A stretch of DNA of 64,000 nt. Source: Streptomyces sp. DSM 15324. Lineage in GTDB: Bacteria > Actinomycetota > Actinomycetes > Streptomycetales > Streptomycetaceae. The translations under genes and the position numbers were made by a program. The stretch lies in contig NZ_KQ949038.1 of NCBI RefSeq assembly GCF_001514285.1, positions 122,796 through 186,795 on the forward strand. The letters are read 5' to 3'. Under the pieces are notes generated by a model, which saw only the letters and a list, made by a program, of their open reading frames with translations, had not been told where the DNA came from and made no database searches. Positions 41,599 through 50,864 of this stretch are shown one piece after another. Each line of letters begins with the position of its first letter. Positions within the stretch are counted from its first letter, which is position 1.

Positions 41599-41631
41599 TT
41601 CACTTCGAGTGAAGAAATTCGAGTGAAGAAA
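41599..41631. repeat. Tandem repeat and palindrome before the DapA-like gene
   Basis: TTCGAGTGAAGAAA occurs twice in direct succession (41604-41617, 41618-41631), and TTCACTTCGAGTGAA (41599-41613) is a 15-base perfect dyad sharing the first copy. AT-rich, so it probably overlaps the promoter; a regulator could bind both repeats. Confidence 0.65.
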
Positions 41632-41659
41632 ACTTTCAAGAGAAAGCAAAAGCGCACCC

Positions 41660-42616
41660 ATGCCTCGTCACGCGAACTTCTTGCCGCAGGGCGTCATCCC
41701 CGCCGTGCTGCTTCCCTTCCATGACGACCTGTCCATCGACGAGCAGGCGTTCCGTGAGCATCTGCGCGATGTGGCGTCGACCGAGGGAATCTCGGCGATC
41801 TCGATCAATGCGCACTCGACGGAAGTGGCCTCGTGCACGTTCGACGAACAGCGCCGCGTGCTGGAGATCGCGCAGGAAGAGGTCGGCGACAGGCTGCCGC
41901 TCGTCCACGGCATCTACGCCGACGGCAGCCTCGAGGCCGCGCGACTGGCCCGGACGGCCGCCGAGGGCGGCGCCTCTGCGCTGCTGGTCTTCCCGCCCGC
42001 ACCCTTGGCGAGGGGCCAGTACCCCGACATGGCGATCACGCACTTCACGCGCATCGCCGATGCGTGCGACCTTCCGCTGATCGCCTTCCAGTACGGACTC
42101 ACCACCGGGCTGGCCTACAGCGAGGACACGCTGTTGCGCCTGTGCGACGAGGTGCCCTCCGTGAGGGCGATCAAGGACTCGTCGAACAGCGTGACGCACC
42201 ATGAGTGGAACATCCGCACGCTGCAGTCGTTGCCCCGCCCCGTTACGGTGCTCACGACGCATTCGGCGTGGCTGCTGTCCTCGCTCGTACTCGGCTGCGG
42301 CGGCGTGTTGTCCGGCAGCGGAAGCGTGGTCCACGAACTCCAGGTCAAGCTGTTCCGTGCGGTTCAGGCGAAGGATCTGGCCGAGGCGCAGCGGCTGAAC
42401 GACCTCATCTATCCGACCGCGCGGGTCTTCTACGACACGCCCGCCACCGATATGCACAACCGCATGAAGGAAGCGCTCGTCCTGATGGGAAAACTGCCGC
42501 GTGCAACGGTTCGGCCGCCGCTGGTCACCCTCGGCGAGGCCGAGGTCGAGCGCATCCGAGCCGCGCTGATCGAGGCCGGGCTCCTGGGCGAAGCCGAGCG
42601 GCGCTCCGCGGCGTGA
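41660..42616 (+). CDS. Dihydrodipicolinate synthase/N-acetylneuraminate lyase family protein
   Basis: A 318-residue class I aldolase-fold protein of the DapA/NanA superfamily. LPQGVIPAVLLPFHDDLSID is the standard opening, the Tyr of the active site is in LIAFQYGLTTG and the Schiff-base Lys in VRAIKDSSNS near residue 172. The GTT or NST substrate-binding loop found in DapA is replaced by NAHSTEVAS. This argues against lysine synthesis and for a catabolic retro-aldolase or dehydratase. First gene of the plus-strand unit with BVMO and ALDH, so it may act on a keto acid formed from the cleaved product. Start ATG 41660 after GAGAAAG. Confidence 0.85.
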   Translation: MPRHANFLPQGVIPAVLLPFHDDLSIDEQAFREHLRDVASTEGISAISINAHSTEVASCTFDEQRRVLEIAQEEVGDRLPLVHGIYADGSLEAARLARTAAEGGASALLVFPPAPLARGQYPDMAITHFTRIADACDLPLIAFQYGLTTGLAYSEDTLLRLCDEVPSVRAIKDSSNSVTHHEWNIRTLQSLPRPVTVLTTHSAWLLSSLVLGCGGVLSGSGSVVHELQVKLFRAVQAKDLAEAQRLNDLIYPTARVFYDTPATDMHNRMKEALVLMGKLPRATVRPPLVTLGEAEVERIRAALIEAGLLGEAERRSAA

Positions 42617-42719
42617 CCACGGGTCGAGCCCGGCTGCCGTCCTCGCACCGTCCACCATGCCCGTCGGCACGACACCCGCCTCGAAGCGTGCACGGATCTC
42701 CAGGGAGAACGACTTGTCC

Positions 42720-44354
42720 ATGTCCCCGTCATCATCGCTCTCGGTGAAGAGCACGAAGCATTTCGACGTCGTGATAGTCGGTGCGGGCTTCGCCGGCATG
42801 TACATGCTGCACAAGTCGCGTGAGCTGGGTCTGACGGCGCGTGCGTACGAATCCGGCGGCGGAGTGGGGGGAACCTGGTACTGGAACCGCTATCCGGGCG
42901 CTCGCTGTGATATCGAGAGCATGCAGTACTCCTATTCGTTCTCGGAAGAGCTTCAGCAGGAATGGGACTGGTCCGAGCGTTACGCGGCGCAGCCCGAGCT
43001 GTTGAGCTATGCCAACCATGTCGCGGATCGTTTCGGGCTGAGGTCGGATATTCAGTTCGATACGCGGATCGATCGCGCCGAGTTCGACGGGAGCCGTGAA
43101 ACATGGCGGGTGACCGCCTCGGACGGCGACACGGTCACCGCGACATTCGTGATCCTCGCCACCGGCGTCCTGTCCAGCGCACAACTGCCCACGATCAAAG
43201 GGATCGACAGCTTCGCGGGCGACATTCATCACACCGCGCGCTGGCCGCATGAACCGGTCGACTTCACCGGCCGTCGTGTCGGCCTCATCGGCACCGGTTC
43301 GTCCGGAGTGCAGGCCACCCCGGTGATCGCCGGCCAGGCGGATCATCTGACCGTCTTCCAGCGGACCGCGAACTTCTCCCTTCCGGCTCGCAACGCGGAG
43401 CTGACCGACCGGCAGCGCCAGGAGATCCGTGCGAACTATCCGGAGATCCGCCGCTTCATGCGCGAGCAGTCCCGCACGGGCGTGTACGTCCCGCTGCCCG
43501 ATCGAGGTGCGCTCGACGACAGCGAACAGACGCGCCGCGCCAAGTACGAGGCGCAGTGGGAGCGGGGCGGCCTGGGCTTCCTGTCGCTGTACAACGACCT
43601 GTTGCGGAACCAGGCGTCCAATGACACGGCCGCCGAGTTCGTACGCGGGAAGATCGCTGAGATCGTCGAGGACGAACGGACAGCGAAACTCCTGCAGCCG
43701 ACGACCCATCCGCTCGGCGCGAAGCGCATCTGTGTCGACACGGACTACTTCGCTGCCTTCAACCGTCCCAACGTCTCTCTCGTGGACATCAGAGCGGATC
43801 CGATCGAGGAGATCGGTCCGGACGGGGTCCGCACCGCCGAAGGGGATCACAAGATCGATATCCTGGTGTTCGCGACAGGCTTCGACGCGGTCACCGGCTC
43901 CGTCCTGAAGATCGACATCCGCGGCCGTGACGGACAGCGCCTGCAGGAGAAGTGGGCGGAAGGGCCACGCACCTATCTCGGGCTGATGAGCTCAGGCTTT
44001 CCCAATCTGTTCATCATCACGGGGCCCGGCAGCCCAGCGGGCCTGACGAATGCCATCGTCTCGATCGAACAGCACGTCGAGTGGATCGGCGACTGCCTGG
44101 CCCACCTGAAAGCTCACGACATCACGACCATCGAGGCGAGCAGGGAAGCCGAGGACGAATGGGTCGCCCAGGTGAATGAGGCCGCGTCGAAGACGCTCTA
44201 TCCCCTGGCCGACTCCTGGTTCATGGGTGCGAACATCCCGGGTAAACCGCGAGTCTTCCTGCCCTATGTCGAAAGCGTCGCCCGCTATCGCCAGATCTGT
44301 CTCGACGTGGCCGAGCAGGGCTACAAGGGATTTGTGACGAAAGGTGCACGGTAG
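42720..44354 (+). CDS. Baeyer-Villiger-type flavin monooxygenase
   Basis: A 544-residue class B flavin monooxygenase, normal length for cyclohexanone/phenylacetone-monooxygenase relatives. GAGFAG at ~20, GGVGGTWYWNRYPGARCD at ~47, the complete fingerprint FAGDIHHTARWP at ~164, GTGSSG for NADPH at ~190 and the C-terminal ATGFDAVTG. It inserts an oxygen next to a ketone, giving an ester or lactone. I use the ATG at 42720; a TTG at 42714 is better spaced from GGGAG, and the frame is open from 42657. It is the middle gene of the plus-strand unit, about 100 bp after the DapA-like gene. Confidence 0.92.
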   Translation: MSPSSSLSVKSTKHFDVVIVGAGFAGMYMLHKSRELGLTARAYESGGGVGGTWYWNRYPGARCDIESMQYSYSFSEELQQEWDWSERYAAQPELLSYANHVADRFGLRSDIQFDTRIDRAEFDGSRETWRVTASDGDTVTATFVILATGVLSSAQLPTIKGIDSFAGDIHHTARWPHEPVDFTGRRVGLIGTGSSGVQATPVIAGQADHLTVFQRTANFSLPARNAELTDRQRQEIRANYPEIRRFMREQSRTGVYVPLPDRGALDDSEQTRRAKYEAQWERGGLGFLSLYNDLLRNQASNDTAAEFVRGKIAEIVEDERTAKLLQPTTHPLGAKRICVDTDYFAAFNRPNVSLVDIRADPIEEIGPDGVRTAEGDHKIDILVFATGFDAVTGSVLKIDIRGRDGQRLQEKWAEGPRTYLGLMSSGFPNLFIITGPGSPAGLTNAIVSIEQHVEWIGDCLAHLKAHDITTIEASREAEDEWVAQVNEAASKTLYPLADSWFMGANIPGKPRVFLPYVESVARYRQICLDVAEQGYKGFVTKGAR

Positions 44355-44475
44355 GCGCGGTGGGCCGCCGCAACGTCATCCCTCTCCTCCACGCATGCGC
44401 GATTCGGGCAGCTCCGGTCGGGCCGATGCCGTCCGTGTGCATGCAGGTGACATGAGCAACGAAAGGAAAGCCTCC

Positions 44476-45912
44476 ATGCGCTATCAGGATGTCCTGCTGC
44501 ACATCGACGGCACCTGGCGACCGGCCGGATCTCGCAGGGAGATCCCGATCGTGAACCCGGCGACGGAAGAGGTCATCGGGACGGTCGCACATGCCGACCG
44601 GGCCGATCTCGACGAAGCGCTCGCTGCGGCCGAGAAAGGTTTCAGGGCTTGGCGTGCCATCGCCCCCTTCGACCGCGCCAAGCTGATGCGCAAGGCAGCC
44701 GATCTGTTGCGCGAGCGTGCGGACACGATCGCGCCACTGATGGTGCAGGAGCAGGGCAAGCCGCTGTCCGAAGCCCGCGGAGAGGTGATGACGGCTGCCG
44801 ACGTCATCGATTGGCTGGCCGACGAAGGCCGGCGCGTCTACGGGCGCGTCATTCCGGCGCGCACGCCGGGCGTCCACCAGCTCTCGCTCCGTGAGCCGGT
44901 CGGCCCGGTCGCCGCGTTCACCCCGTGGAACAACCCCGTCAACCAAGTCGTCCGCAAGGTCGCGGCCGCGCTTGCCACGGGATGCTCGATCATCGTCAAG
45001 GGACCGGAGGAGACTCCGGCCTCACCGGCTCACCTGGTGGCCGCGTTCGTCGATGCCGGCGTCCCGGCCGGCGTCATCAACCTTGTGTACGGCATCCCTG
45101 CTGAGATCTCGGAGTATCTGATACCGCATCCGGTCATCAAGAAGATCTCGTTCACCGGCTCGACGATCGTCGGAAAGCACCTCGCGGCGCTCGCTGGACA
45201 GCACATGAAGCGCGCCACCATGGAGCTCGGCGGCCACGCGCCGGCGATCGTGTTCGACGATGCCGATGTAGCCAAGGCCGCAGCGACGCTGTCAGCGTTG
45301 AAGCACCGCAACGCCGGCCAGGTCTGCGTGTCGCCGACGCGCTTCTTGGTCCACGAGCAGGTCTACGACGAGTTCGTCGAGAGGTTCGTGGCCGAGGCGA
45401 AGGCCGTCAAGGTCGGCGACGGTCTCGACGAGGGGTCCCGCATGGGCCCTCTGGCGAACGCGCGCCGCCTCGCCGCTATGGAGACCATGGTGTCGGACGC
45501 CGTCGGGATGGGCGCGACCTGTGTGACCGGCGGCCGGCGGATCGGCGGCAGAGGCTATTTCTACGAGCCGACCGTGATCACGGGCGTTCCGAGGACGGCA
45601 CGGGCGATGAACGAGGAGCCGTTCGGCCCATTGGCACTGATCTCGTCGTTCTCGACCTTCGAGGAAGCAGTGGCCGAGGCGAACCGACTGCCTTTCGGCC
45701 TTGCTGCTTATGCCTTCACGAACTCGGTGACAACATCGACAGCGTTGGGCGAGGCGATCGAGAGCGGCATGGTCGCGATCAACGGAGCGCCGCTGGCCCT
45801 GCCGGAGGTGCCGTTCAGCGGTGTCAAGGATTCGGGCAATGGCTCAGAAGGCGGTACGGAAGCGCTGGAGGGCTACCTCACCATCAAGTACGTCACGCAG
45901 GCGGGGGCGTGA
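44476..45912 (+). CDS. Aldehyde dehydrogenase family protein
   Basis: A 478-residue NAD(P)-dependent aldehyde dehydrogenase of usual length. VAAFTPWNNPVNQVVRK with the catalytic Asn, SFTGSTIVGKHLA for the cofactor, the general base in MELGGHAP and the nucleophile Cys in NAGQVCVSPTRF are all present; end of fold EEPFGPLALI. The wording resembles succinate-semialdehyde and related ALDHs. The ATG at 44476 follows AAGGAAAG. It is the last gene of the unit and would oxidise an aldehyde derived from the cleaved ester. The stop lies inside the stem of the terminator that follows. Confidence 0.92.
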   Translation: MRYQDVLLHIDGTWRPAGSRREIPIVNPATEEVIGTVAHADRADLDEALAAAEKGFRAWRAIAPFDRAKLMRKAADLLRERADTIAPLMVQEQGKPLSEARGEVMTAADVIDWLADEGRRVYGRVIPARTPGVHQLSLREPVGPVAAFTPWNNPVNQVVRKVAAALATGCSIIVKGPEETPASPAHLVAAFVDAGVPAGVINLVYGIPAEISEYLIPHPVIKKISFTGSTIVGKHLAALAGQHMKRATMELGGHAPAIVFDDADVAKAAATLSALKHRNAGQVCVSPTRFLVHEQVYDEFVERFVAEAKAVKVGDGLDEGSRMGPLANARRLAAMETMVSDAVGMGATCVTGGRRIGGRGYFYEPTVITGVPRTARAMNEEPFGPLALISSFSTFEEAVAEANRLPFGLAAYAFTNSVTTSTALGEAIESGMVAINGAPLALPEVPFSGVKDSGNGSEGGTEALEGYLTIKYVTQAGA

Positions 45913-45947
45913 CACCGCGTCGGGACCCGGTGTCACGCCCCCGCCTG
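45898..45947. terminator. Bidirectional terminator between convergent units
   Basis: A perfect 20-bp stem (CAGGCGGGGGCGTGACACCG and its complement) with a 10-base loop. It contains the stop of the ALDH and ends 2 bp before the stop of the convergent SnoaL-like gene. Confidence 0.85.
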
Positions 45948-45949
45948 TC

Positions 45950-46333
45950 TCAACCGGCCACCGGGGTGGGCTGGTAGGCCAGAAGCCGCCAGCCGTCGGT
46001 GGTGTGCTTCCAGACCGCCAGGCTCTTGTTGCGCAGCGTCCTGTCCTTGCCCCCGGCGGTGACATGGGCGTTCATCCCGCCGACCACCAACGCGACGTCG
46101 TCGACAACGCGGATGAAGTCGAGGGGATGGTCGATGCGGTGGTACACGAAGAAGCCCGCACGGACTTTCTCGAGGTAGGAGTCCAGCGTGTCGGTGTCGC
46201 CGGTCGCGTGCGTGTAAGCCAGCTCGGGGTGGCACAGCCGGGCGAAGCGGTCCCAGTCGCTGTCGACGAGCGCCTGGTAGCGAATGTCTTCGAGCTTGCG
46301 GATCTCGGTGACGACGTCGTGGATCGTGGTCAT
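45950..46333 (-). CDS. SnoaL-like/DUF4440 nuclear transport factor 2 family protein
   Basis: A 127-residue NTF2-fold protein: EIRKLEDIRYQALVDSDWDR, RLCHPELAYTHATGDTDTLD, then LVVGGMNAHVTAGGK and KSLAVWKHTTDGWRLLAYQP, the usual helix-then-sheet layout with a deep cavity. Family members are hydratases, isomerases or binding proteins; none of the known Asp/His dyads is obvious. It follows the ALDH at 46386 by 52 bp and is the last gene of the minus-strand unit that begins with the hydrolase at 49313. Confidence 0.85.
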   Translation of the reverse strand: MTTIHDVVTEIRKLEDIRYQALVDSDWDRFARLCHPELAYTHATGDTDTLDSYLEKVRAGFFVYHRIDHPLDFIRVVDDVALVVGGMNAHVTAGGKDRTLRNKSLAVWKHTTDGWRLLAYQPTPVAG

Positions 46334-46385
46334 GGCAGGGCTCCCGTCCGGATGACTCGGTCGAACCCGCTCCCTGGCGGAGGGG

Positions 46386-48155
46386 TCAGCCGCGGATCGC
46401 TGAGGCGAAGACTCTCGGCAGCGCCGTCAGGCGAGGTGATGCGAAGAAGCGGGTCAGCAGCCGCCCCGTCGAGGCGGCAGTGCGGTTCGTGACGAACCAC
46501 GGAGGCCGGGGGGAGATCGAGAGCTCCCCGTGGAGGATCGAGCGCTGCAGGGGCCGGAACGGACCGCGCAGTACCGTCCGCTCCGGCCCGTCCAGGAGCA
46601 GCGCGTTGTGCACGATGCCGATTCCGCTTTGCACGTCGTCCAGCGTGTGCCCGGGGAAAGCACCCCAGCTGGCGGTCGCGGTGAGGAATCCCACGCCCGT
46701 CCATACGTTCAGGCCTACGGTGCCGTAGCGGAGTTCGGCGATGGCTTCGTCGATCGTCGCGCCGAGTTCCTTGATGGTGCGAGGGTGCGCGATCAGGTTG
46801 ACGCCCAGCGTTCCGGCGAACTGCTCGTTGGCCGTTTTCACCGCCTCGGCCAGGAACGGCCCGGCCCGGCCCGGCAGTTCGAGCACCCCCAGCACGGGTG
46901 CGAAGTACTCGGTGGTCAGGGCATGCCCTGGGTTCTCCGGGTCCAGATCCGCTACCAGCACACGTTCGCCGATGCGTTCCGCCTCCGGGTACGACGCGAT
47001 GGCCTGCGCGACCCGGTCGTCGCTTCCCGGGTAATAGGCAGCACGCACCGGCGCCGCGGCGAACTCGGCCCGCAGATATGCCAGGAACCGGTCTTTCTGC
47101 GCCCAGTCCGAGCTGACGACGACGACCTGGCTCGCACAGCAGTTGTAGCCTCCATTGTGCAGCCGCTGGGTGACGACGTGCTCGGCCTGGAACCGCAGAT
47201 CCGCGTCGGACCACTCTCCCGGCACCACGATCGTGGGCGATACGCCGCCCAGCTCACTGGTGACGGGCTTGTCGATGCGCGGCGTGCCCGCCGCCTTGCG
47301 CGACGCTCCTTCAACACCGGGACCGTAGACGATCGCGTCGTGGGTCGCCTGGCTGCCGGTCATGTGGACGTGGGCGACTTTCGGATGGTTCACCAGATAG
47401 GCGCCGACATCGGCGCCGCCGGTCAGAATACGCACCGCACCGATCTCGATGAGGGGAGCCAGGACTTGCGTGAAGACCGCCCGCAGCCCGTCGGTCACCG
47501 GATTCAGCTTGAGGGCGACGACACGGTTGTGCGCGTACAACTCGTAGAGCACGTCGAGGATCGGAATCGACGTGATGTTGCCGGCCCCGAGGACCACGCC
47601 GATGCCGGACGTCTCCCGCGGCCGTCGCAGAGCCAGGCCGGCCCGGCGTCGCACGGTCTTGGCGTCCACGCCCGGCGGCATCCAGACCTCGGCACTGAAC
47701 CCGCTCAGCAGGAGCCGGTCCCAGATGCCGTGGGGCAGGACACGGACGGCGGCCCGGCCGCCGGGAGCGCGCCGGACGGCGCCCCGGTCGACAGGACTTC
47801 GCCCCTCCTCCAGCGCTTTCGTCGTTGCGGCGAGGGCGGACAGACTGGTCACGACGGGGTACGGTCCGGTGATCCACTCCTCGCCGATCAGCGGACTGTC
47901 CCTCGGCACATGCTTGTATGCGGCGGCGGCATCCACCCATGCCTCCGCCTGTGCGGCGGTCGCTGCATGCATCCTCTCCAGCAGCTCGCGCCGGCCCGCC
48001 AGATCTGTCTCGGCCCAGACGTCTTCGCCGGCGGCGAGCTCGGCGAGAGCCCGGTCGACCCCCACCGTCCAGGCGGCTGCCGACGACGGTGTCCCGGCCT
48101 CGCTCGCCGAAGCGTCTTCGGGGCCAACCGGTTTCTGCGGTACGGGATCAGGCAT
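46386..48155 (-). CDS. Aldehyde dehydrogenase family protein (large, atypical)
   Basis: A 589-residue ALDH-superfamily protein, about 100 residues longer than usual through N- and C-terminal extensions. VVLGAGNITSIPILDVLYEL is in the cofactor region, HMTGSQATHDAIV follows, the general base is in SELGGVSPTIVV and the nucleophile region is NGGYNCCASQVVVVSS, with two adjacent Cys. It reads as a member of the group of long ALDHs found next to BVMOs and hydrolases in actinomycetes rather than of the common 480-residue type. Its substrate may be a long-chain or terpenoid aldehyde, which is speculation. Start ATG 48155. Confidence 0.85.
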   Translation of the reverse strand: MPDPVPQKPVGPEDASASEAGTPSSAAAWTVGVDRALAELAAGEDVWAETDLAGRRELLERMHAATAAQAEAWVDAAAAYKHVPRDSPLIGEEWITGPYPVVTSLSALAATTKALEEGRSPVDRGAVRRAPGGRAAVRVLPHGIWDRLLLSGFSAEVWMPPGVDAKTVRRRAGLALRRPRETSGIGVVLGAGNITSIPILDVLYELYAHNRVVALKLNPVTDGLRAVFTQVLAPLIEIGAVRILTGGADVGAYLVNHPKVAHVHMTGSQATHDAIVYGPGVEGASRKAAGTPRIDKPVTSELGGVSPTIVVPGEWSDADLRFQAEHVVTQRLHNGGYNCCASQVVVVSSDWAQKDRFLAYLRAEFAAAPVRAAYYPGSDDRVAQAIASYPEAERIGERVLVADLDPENPGHALTTEYFAPVLGVLELPGRAGPFLAEAVKTANEQFAGTLGVNLIAHPRTIKELGATIDEAIAELRYGTVGLNVWTGVGFLTATASWGAFPGHTLDDVQSGIGIVHNALLLDGPERTVLRGPFRPLQRSILHGELSISPRPPWFVTNRTAASTGRLLTRFFASPRLTALPRVFASAIRG

Positions 48156-48458
48156 ATCGCACTTTCCGATTCTCTTGTGTCGTGCGGAGGGCGAGGCGCC
48201 TCGATGACTGCGCCGACCGGTGTGACCGGGGCGGGGGCCACCCCGGCCCGTGGGCGCCGCCCCTGCGACGTCGGCTGCCTCGGGAGACGGCCGTCGCCGA
48301 GGCCGTCACTGCCGTGGAAGCAGCGGTCCTCGTGCGCGCCTGCGGGCCGTGGGAAGGCGTCTCGGCTTCGCCCGGAATCCAGGTACGACCGTGGACGGGC
48401 CCGATCGAAAGCGGTCGGGTTCCTCTTGCCGGCCCGGTGGGCAATCGTGGTCGACCCA
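48156..48458. other. Intergenic stretch, no gene seen
   Basis: About 300 bp between the hydrolase stop and the ALDH start in one minus-strand unit. No motif or frame with a ribosome site was recognised; the ALDH may have its own promoter here. Confidence 0.45.
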
Positions 48459-49313
48459 TCAGGCGTTGAGGAAGGCTCTCACCTCGGCGGCGAACGCCTT
48501 GGCGTGCTGGAACAGGAAGGCGTGGCCGGCATCGCTGTAGACCGACAGGCGCGCCGAGGACCCGATGTGCTCCACCGCGAAGAAGGACGCCACGGCGGGA
48601 ATGAGCCAGTCCTTCATCCCGGCGGCGAACAGAACGGGATGCGTCATGGCTTCGAGATCGGACCGGACCTGGTCGACCGGTGTGGACGCGAACGCGAAGA
48701 TGGCGGCCATGCCGGCCGCGCGAGCCTCCGGCGAGACACCCGGCACCTCGGGGGTCAGTCGTGTCGAGACCCTGCCGATGTGCTCGTACCCATGGGCACG
48801 GCCGGCCTCGGTCTCCGGGAAGAACAATGCCACCACGTCGTCCACGGTGGAATCGGGCTTGGACATGATGCTCGCGGCTCGCTCGGAAGCAGGCGGCGCA
48901 CCCGGTGCCTGGCCACCCGCCGTACTGGCGGCCACGATCAGTCTGCGGACGAGGTCGGGGCGCCGCAGCGACACTCGCTGAGCGACCATTCCGCCCAGCG
49001 ACCAGCCGAGAAGGTCGGCCTGCGCAAGACCCAGCGCCTCGAGGAACTCGACGGCGCCCTCCGCGATCGCTTCGACGGAGTCGCGCGGTTGCCCCGTGGA
49101 GTAGCCGGTCCCGACATGGTCGAAGAAGATCACGTCGTGGTCGGCGGCCAGATACTCGAGGAACTCCGGGTCCCACCAGTCGAGGGTTCCACCGAAGCGG
49201 TTCAGCAGGACCAGAGGCACGCCGCCCTGCGACCCGACTCGCCGATAGCCGAATCGGGCAGAAGGGCCGTCCACGAACAAGTTATCCGCCGCCTCAGCCA
49301 GATAAGCACTCAC
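48459..49313 (-). CDS. Alpha/beta hydrolase
   Basis: A 284-residue alpha/beta hydrolase: LLNRFGGTLDWWDPEFLEYL, FDHVGTGYSTG, the nucleophile elbow GWSLGGMVAQRVSLRRPDLV near residue 100, the Asp in AAGMKDWLIP and the His in DAGHAFLFQHAKAF. The opening VPLVLLNRFGGTLDWWDP is that of the haloperoxidase-like esterases. It begins the minus-strand unit hydrolase-ALDH-SnoaL and is a good candidate for cleaving the ester or lactone made by the BVMO at 42720, which has no fused esterase. Regulon element C lies 160 bp upstream. Confidence 0.9.
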   Translation of the reverse strand: MSAYLAEAADNLFVDGPSARFGYRRVGSQGGVPLVLLNRFGGTLDWWDPEFLEYLAADHDVIFFDHVGTGYSTGQPRDSVEAIAEGAVEFLEALGLAQADLLGWSLGGMVAQRVSLRRPDLVRRLIVAASTAGGQAPGAPPASERAASIMSKPDSTVDDVVALFFPETEAGRAHGYEHIGRVSTRLTPEVPGVSPEARAAGMAAIFAFASTPVDQVRSDLEAMTHPVLFAAGMKDWLIPAVASFFAVEHIGSSARLSVYSDAGHAFLFQHAKAFAAEVRAFLNA

Positions 49314-49622
49314 TGCATCCGTCTCCTTGCTGTTGCTCCGGTTCCGGCCGTGCGGGGCGATGCCGTTGCCGCCGTTGAGCGCTTCGTGGCCCGTAGCTCG
49401 AGAACCGTGCGCCTGTCTGCCCTGCAGACAGTGGAAAGATCGGGACTCACGCTAGCCACGGCGGTTGTCGATGTCTTCGGTCAGCCGGTCAGGAGAACCG
49501 AGAGGAACTGACCACCTGGCGCACATCCGCGTGGTGCATCGCGACCCGGGCCCGGTGTCACGGGCACAGGTCACTGTGGCGGAGGGAGACTCTGCGGCGA
49601 CCAGCAGGTACACAATGAACCC
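49314..49622. other. Divergent control region of hydrolase unit and PucR gene
   Basis: Holds element C (49473-49491) and the two promoters. No open frame of interest. Confidence 0.5.
49473..49491. promoter_or_regulatory. GGTCA-repeat regulon element, copy C
   Basis: GTCTTCGGTCAGCCGGTCA, between the hydrolase unit and the PucR-type regulator. 18 of 19 bases agree with copy A and 17 of 19 with copy B read on the same strand. Confidence 0.65.
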
Positions 49623-50864
49623 ATGACATTGGTGTCACACTCGATCGAGTCCGCCGCTCGCGACGTCGCCGAAGCGCTGGTGCCCCACAGGACCGACATC
49701 GGCGAGCGTGTGTGGAACCACATCGTGGCCACGAGCCCGACCCTGATGAGCAGGGCCCACACCCCCTTGAGGCTGGCGAACGCAGCCTGCCACGCCAGCA
49801 GCGCCGCCCTGCTGCAGGCCCTGGCCAACAGCGCGTCGCTGGAGGACATCATGCCGACGACCGAGGTCATCCTCGCGACCCGCGCGCTGGTCCAGAACGG
49901 CTTCTCCGAGGACGAGGTCATGAGCGGCTATCGGGTGGGCACTGCGTACTGGTGTGAGAACTGGGCGAATGCGGTCGAGAAGTACTGCCCGGATCCCCAG
50001 TTGTCAGTGAGGGTCGCCAGCTATGGGACCTCTTTCGCCCTCGGCTGGCTGGAGATGGTCATCGGCCAGGTCGTGGCCGACTACCGGGAGGAGGCGAAAC
50101 GGATGTCACGAGAGGGCTCCGTGGCACGGGCTGCGTACGTCCGCAAGATCCTCACCGACGGCGACCTCGACATTGCGACCGCGAGCAGGGACTTGCGCTA
50201 CGACCTCACCGGTCGTCATGTCGCGTTCGTCCTCAGTCGCCACCACGACAGCCGGGATGCCGCCCCGCTGGACCCGATCGCGCGCACCCTCGCGACCGGT
50301 CTGACAGCGTCAGCTCCGCTGATCGTCCGCGTCGACGTCGACACGACACTGTGCTGGGTCCCCGCCGACGAGATTCGCGCAGTGCATGTTCCGCACGCAC
50401 CGGCCCTGATCGGTCAGGGGCGGCCGGCACGCGGACTCGACGGGTTCCGCCGGAGCCACCGCGAGGCCTCCGAGGCCGCGAGGGTCGCGCATCTCGCACG
50501 CCGCCCCGCCGGGACAGTCACGCGTTTCGACGATGCCGAGCTCGTCGCGCTGTGCAGCAAAGACGGCGCCTTCTGTGACGCCTTCGTCCGTGACAAGCTC
50601 GGGCCACTGGCGGAGGACACCGATGAAGCGCATGGTCTGCGCACGACGCTCGAGACCTACTTCGCGTCGAACTGCAACTTCCGTGCCACGGCGGTCCGCC
50701 TCGGTGTCCATCACAACACGGTCCGCTACCGGCTCGAGCGGATCGGCGCCCTGCTCGGCCGCCCGCCCGAACAGAATCGCCTGCACCTCGAGCTCGCCCT
50801 CCATCTGGCAGGCGGCCTGGGTCTGTTCACTGGAGTCGGAACAGCCGCGGTGAGTCAGTACTGA
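49623..50864 (+). CDS. PucR/CdaR-type helix-turn-helix regulator
   Basis: A 413-residue regulator. The first two thirds are helical and lack a named sensor motif except a DGDLDIATASRDLRYDLTGR segment and GRHVAFVLSRH of the GGDEF-like PucR domain. The C terminus has the PucR-type helix-turn-helix: LRTTLETYFASNCNFRATAV, then RLGVHHNTVRYRLERI. These proteins usually activate catabolic genes on sensing the substrate. It is divergent from the hydrolase unit and is the only regulator inside the 34-51 kb block, so it is the best candidate for binding the GGTCA-repeat elements. Confidence 0.88.
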   Translation: MTLVSHSIESAARDVAEALVPHRTDIGERVWNHIVATSPTLMSRAHTPLRLANAACHASSAALLQALANSASLEDIMPTTEVILATRALVQNGFSEDEVMSGYRVGTAYWCENWANAVEKYCPDPQLSVRVASYGTSFALGWLEMVIGQVVADYREEAKRMSREGSVARAAYVRKILTDGDLDIATASRDLRYDLTGRHVAFVLSRHHDSRDAAPLDPIARTLATGLTASAPLIVRVDVDTTLCWVPADEIRAVHVPHAPALIGQGRPARGLDGFRRSHREASEAARVAHLARRPAGTVTRFDDAELVALCSKDGAFCDAFVRDKLGPLAEDTDEAHGLRTTLETYFASNCNFRATAVRLGVHHNTVRYRLERIGALLGRPPEQNRLHLELALHLAGGLGLFTGVGTAAVSQY

